A stretch of DNA of 64,000 bases from Nocardioides oleivorans (GTDB lineage: Bacteria; Actinomycetota; Actinomycetes; Propionibacteriales; Nocardioidaceae). Location: contig NZ_SDWT01000001.1 of NCBI RefSeq assembly GCF_004137255.1, forward strand, positions 558,001-622,000, in the 5' to 3' direction. Under the pieces are notes generated by a model, which did no database searches, was not told the origin of the DNA, and was given only the letters and a program-made list of their open reading frames with translations. Below, piece by piece: positions 63,976 to 64,000 of the stretch (its first letter is position 1; each line of letters opens with the position of its first letter). A program made the position numbers and the translations under genes.

Positions 63976-64000
63976 CGCGCACCTCCTCGAGTCGGCGATG
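63956..64000 (-). CDS. Probable ECF sigma factor, C-terminal end only
   Basis: In the minus frame the sequence at the right edge reads HRRLEEVRDDPSSS followed by TGA at 63958-63956. This overlaps the anti-sigma start by 20 bases and matches a sigma-factor tail in position and basic character. Only about 14 residues are in the window, so the assignment rests mainly on the sigma/anti-sigma gene order. Confidence 0.4.
   Translation of the reverse strand, partial: HRRLEEVRDDPSSS

Overview
The window is a high-GC, densely coded actinobacterial chromosome segment. The evidence is many GTG starts, frequent ATGA/GTGA gene overlaps, recurring leaderless promoters, and lineage proteins such as the DUF2530, DUF3027 and DUF3263 families, RskA-type anti-sigma factor, FHA/PP2C signalling, GAAC-N4-GTTC SOS box and CIRCE. 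The overall style suggests Nocardioidaceae (Nocardioides or a relative), but that placement is inference. I see no rRNA, tRNA, CRISPR array, insertion sequence or prophage. No stretch longer than 300 bases lacks a gene; the larger gaps (18582-18803, 48544-48782, 51238-51448, 57969-58185, 59982-60185) hold the regulatory sites listed here.

Layout. 1-4727: GABA-type catabolism (gabT partial, gabD, a second class III aminotransferase), a short AraC regulator and a VOC protein. 4728-6798: Mug-type DNA glycosylase, HSL-type esterase, VOC protein. 6842-11408: the str operon rpsL-rpsG-fusA-tuf on the minus strand, with its promoter, an internal hairpin and a terminator. 11405-13227: a MarR regulator with a self-overlapping operator and an MFS exporter whose start codon seems lost. 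13258-13345: a composite palindromic element. 13356-18163: NCS2 purine permease, DUF2530 protein, methyltransferase, DUF3027 protein and a second MFS protein. 18186-24140: cold-shock protein, secreted subtilase, and a PP2C-FHA-RDD/FHA operon. 24210-28703: a helicase-associated/WYL-like protein, a CGNR-type zinc-finger protein and an XPB helicase. 28759-31690: MpaB-like oxygenase, HD hydrolase, GntR/UTRA regulator and an SOS-linked AlkB dioxygenase.

31677-42477 is a molybdenum-hydroxylase island. It has coxS-coxL-coxM-coxG, a ScyD/ScyE-like secreted protein, a GAF-domain regulator, and the maturation genes moxR(coxD)-coxE-xdhC plus a MobA-like nucleotidyltransferase. The large subunit carries AYRGAGR (form II), so CO need not be its substrate. 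43731-46726: two tandem collagen-like surface proteins with matching leaders and terminators. 46915-48543: groEL under two CIRCE operators. 48783-51237: TadG/TadE-like proteins. 51449-54030: an SGNH hydrolase, MycE-like methyltransferase and ATP-grasp operon. 54156-56338: DUF2157 membrane protein, GDYXXLXY protein and DUF6174 protein.

56376-58117: threonine synthase and a MoaD/ThiS protein behind a SAM riboswitch. 58186-61628: trehalose synthesis (otsB, otsA) around a LytR_C protein and a DUF3263 protein. 61629-64000: an FMN-binding glutamate-synthase-like protein, an anti-sigma factor and probably the tail of its sigma factor.

The items most deserving follow-up are the composite palindrome at 13258-13345, the twin collagen-like genes with shared regulatory modules, the SAM riboswitch on thrC, the SOS-controlled leaderless alkB, the ACG-start MFS gene, and the palindrome upstream of the TadE/TadG pair.
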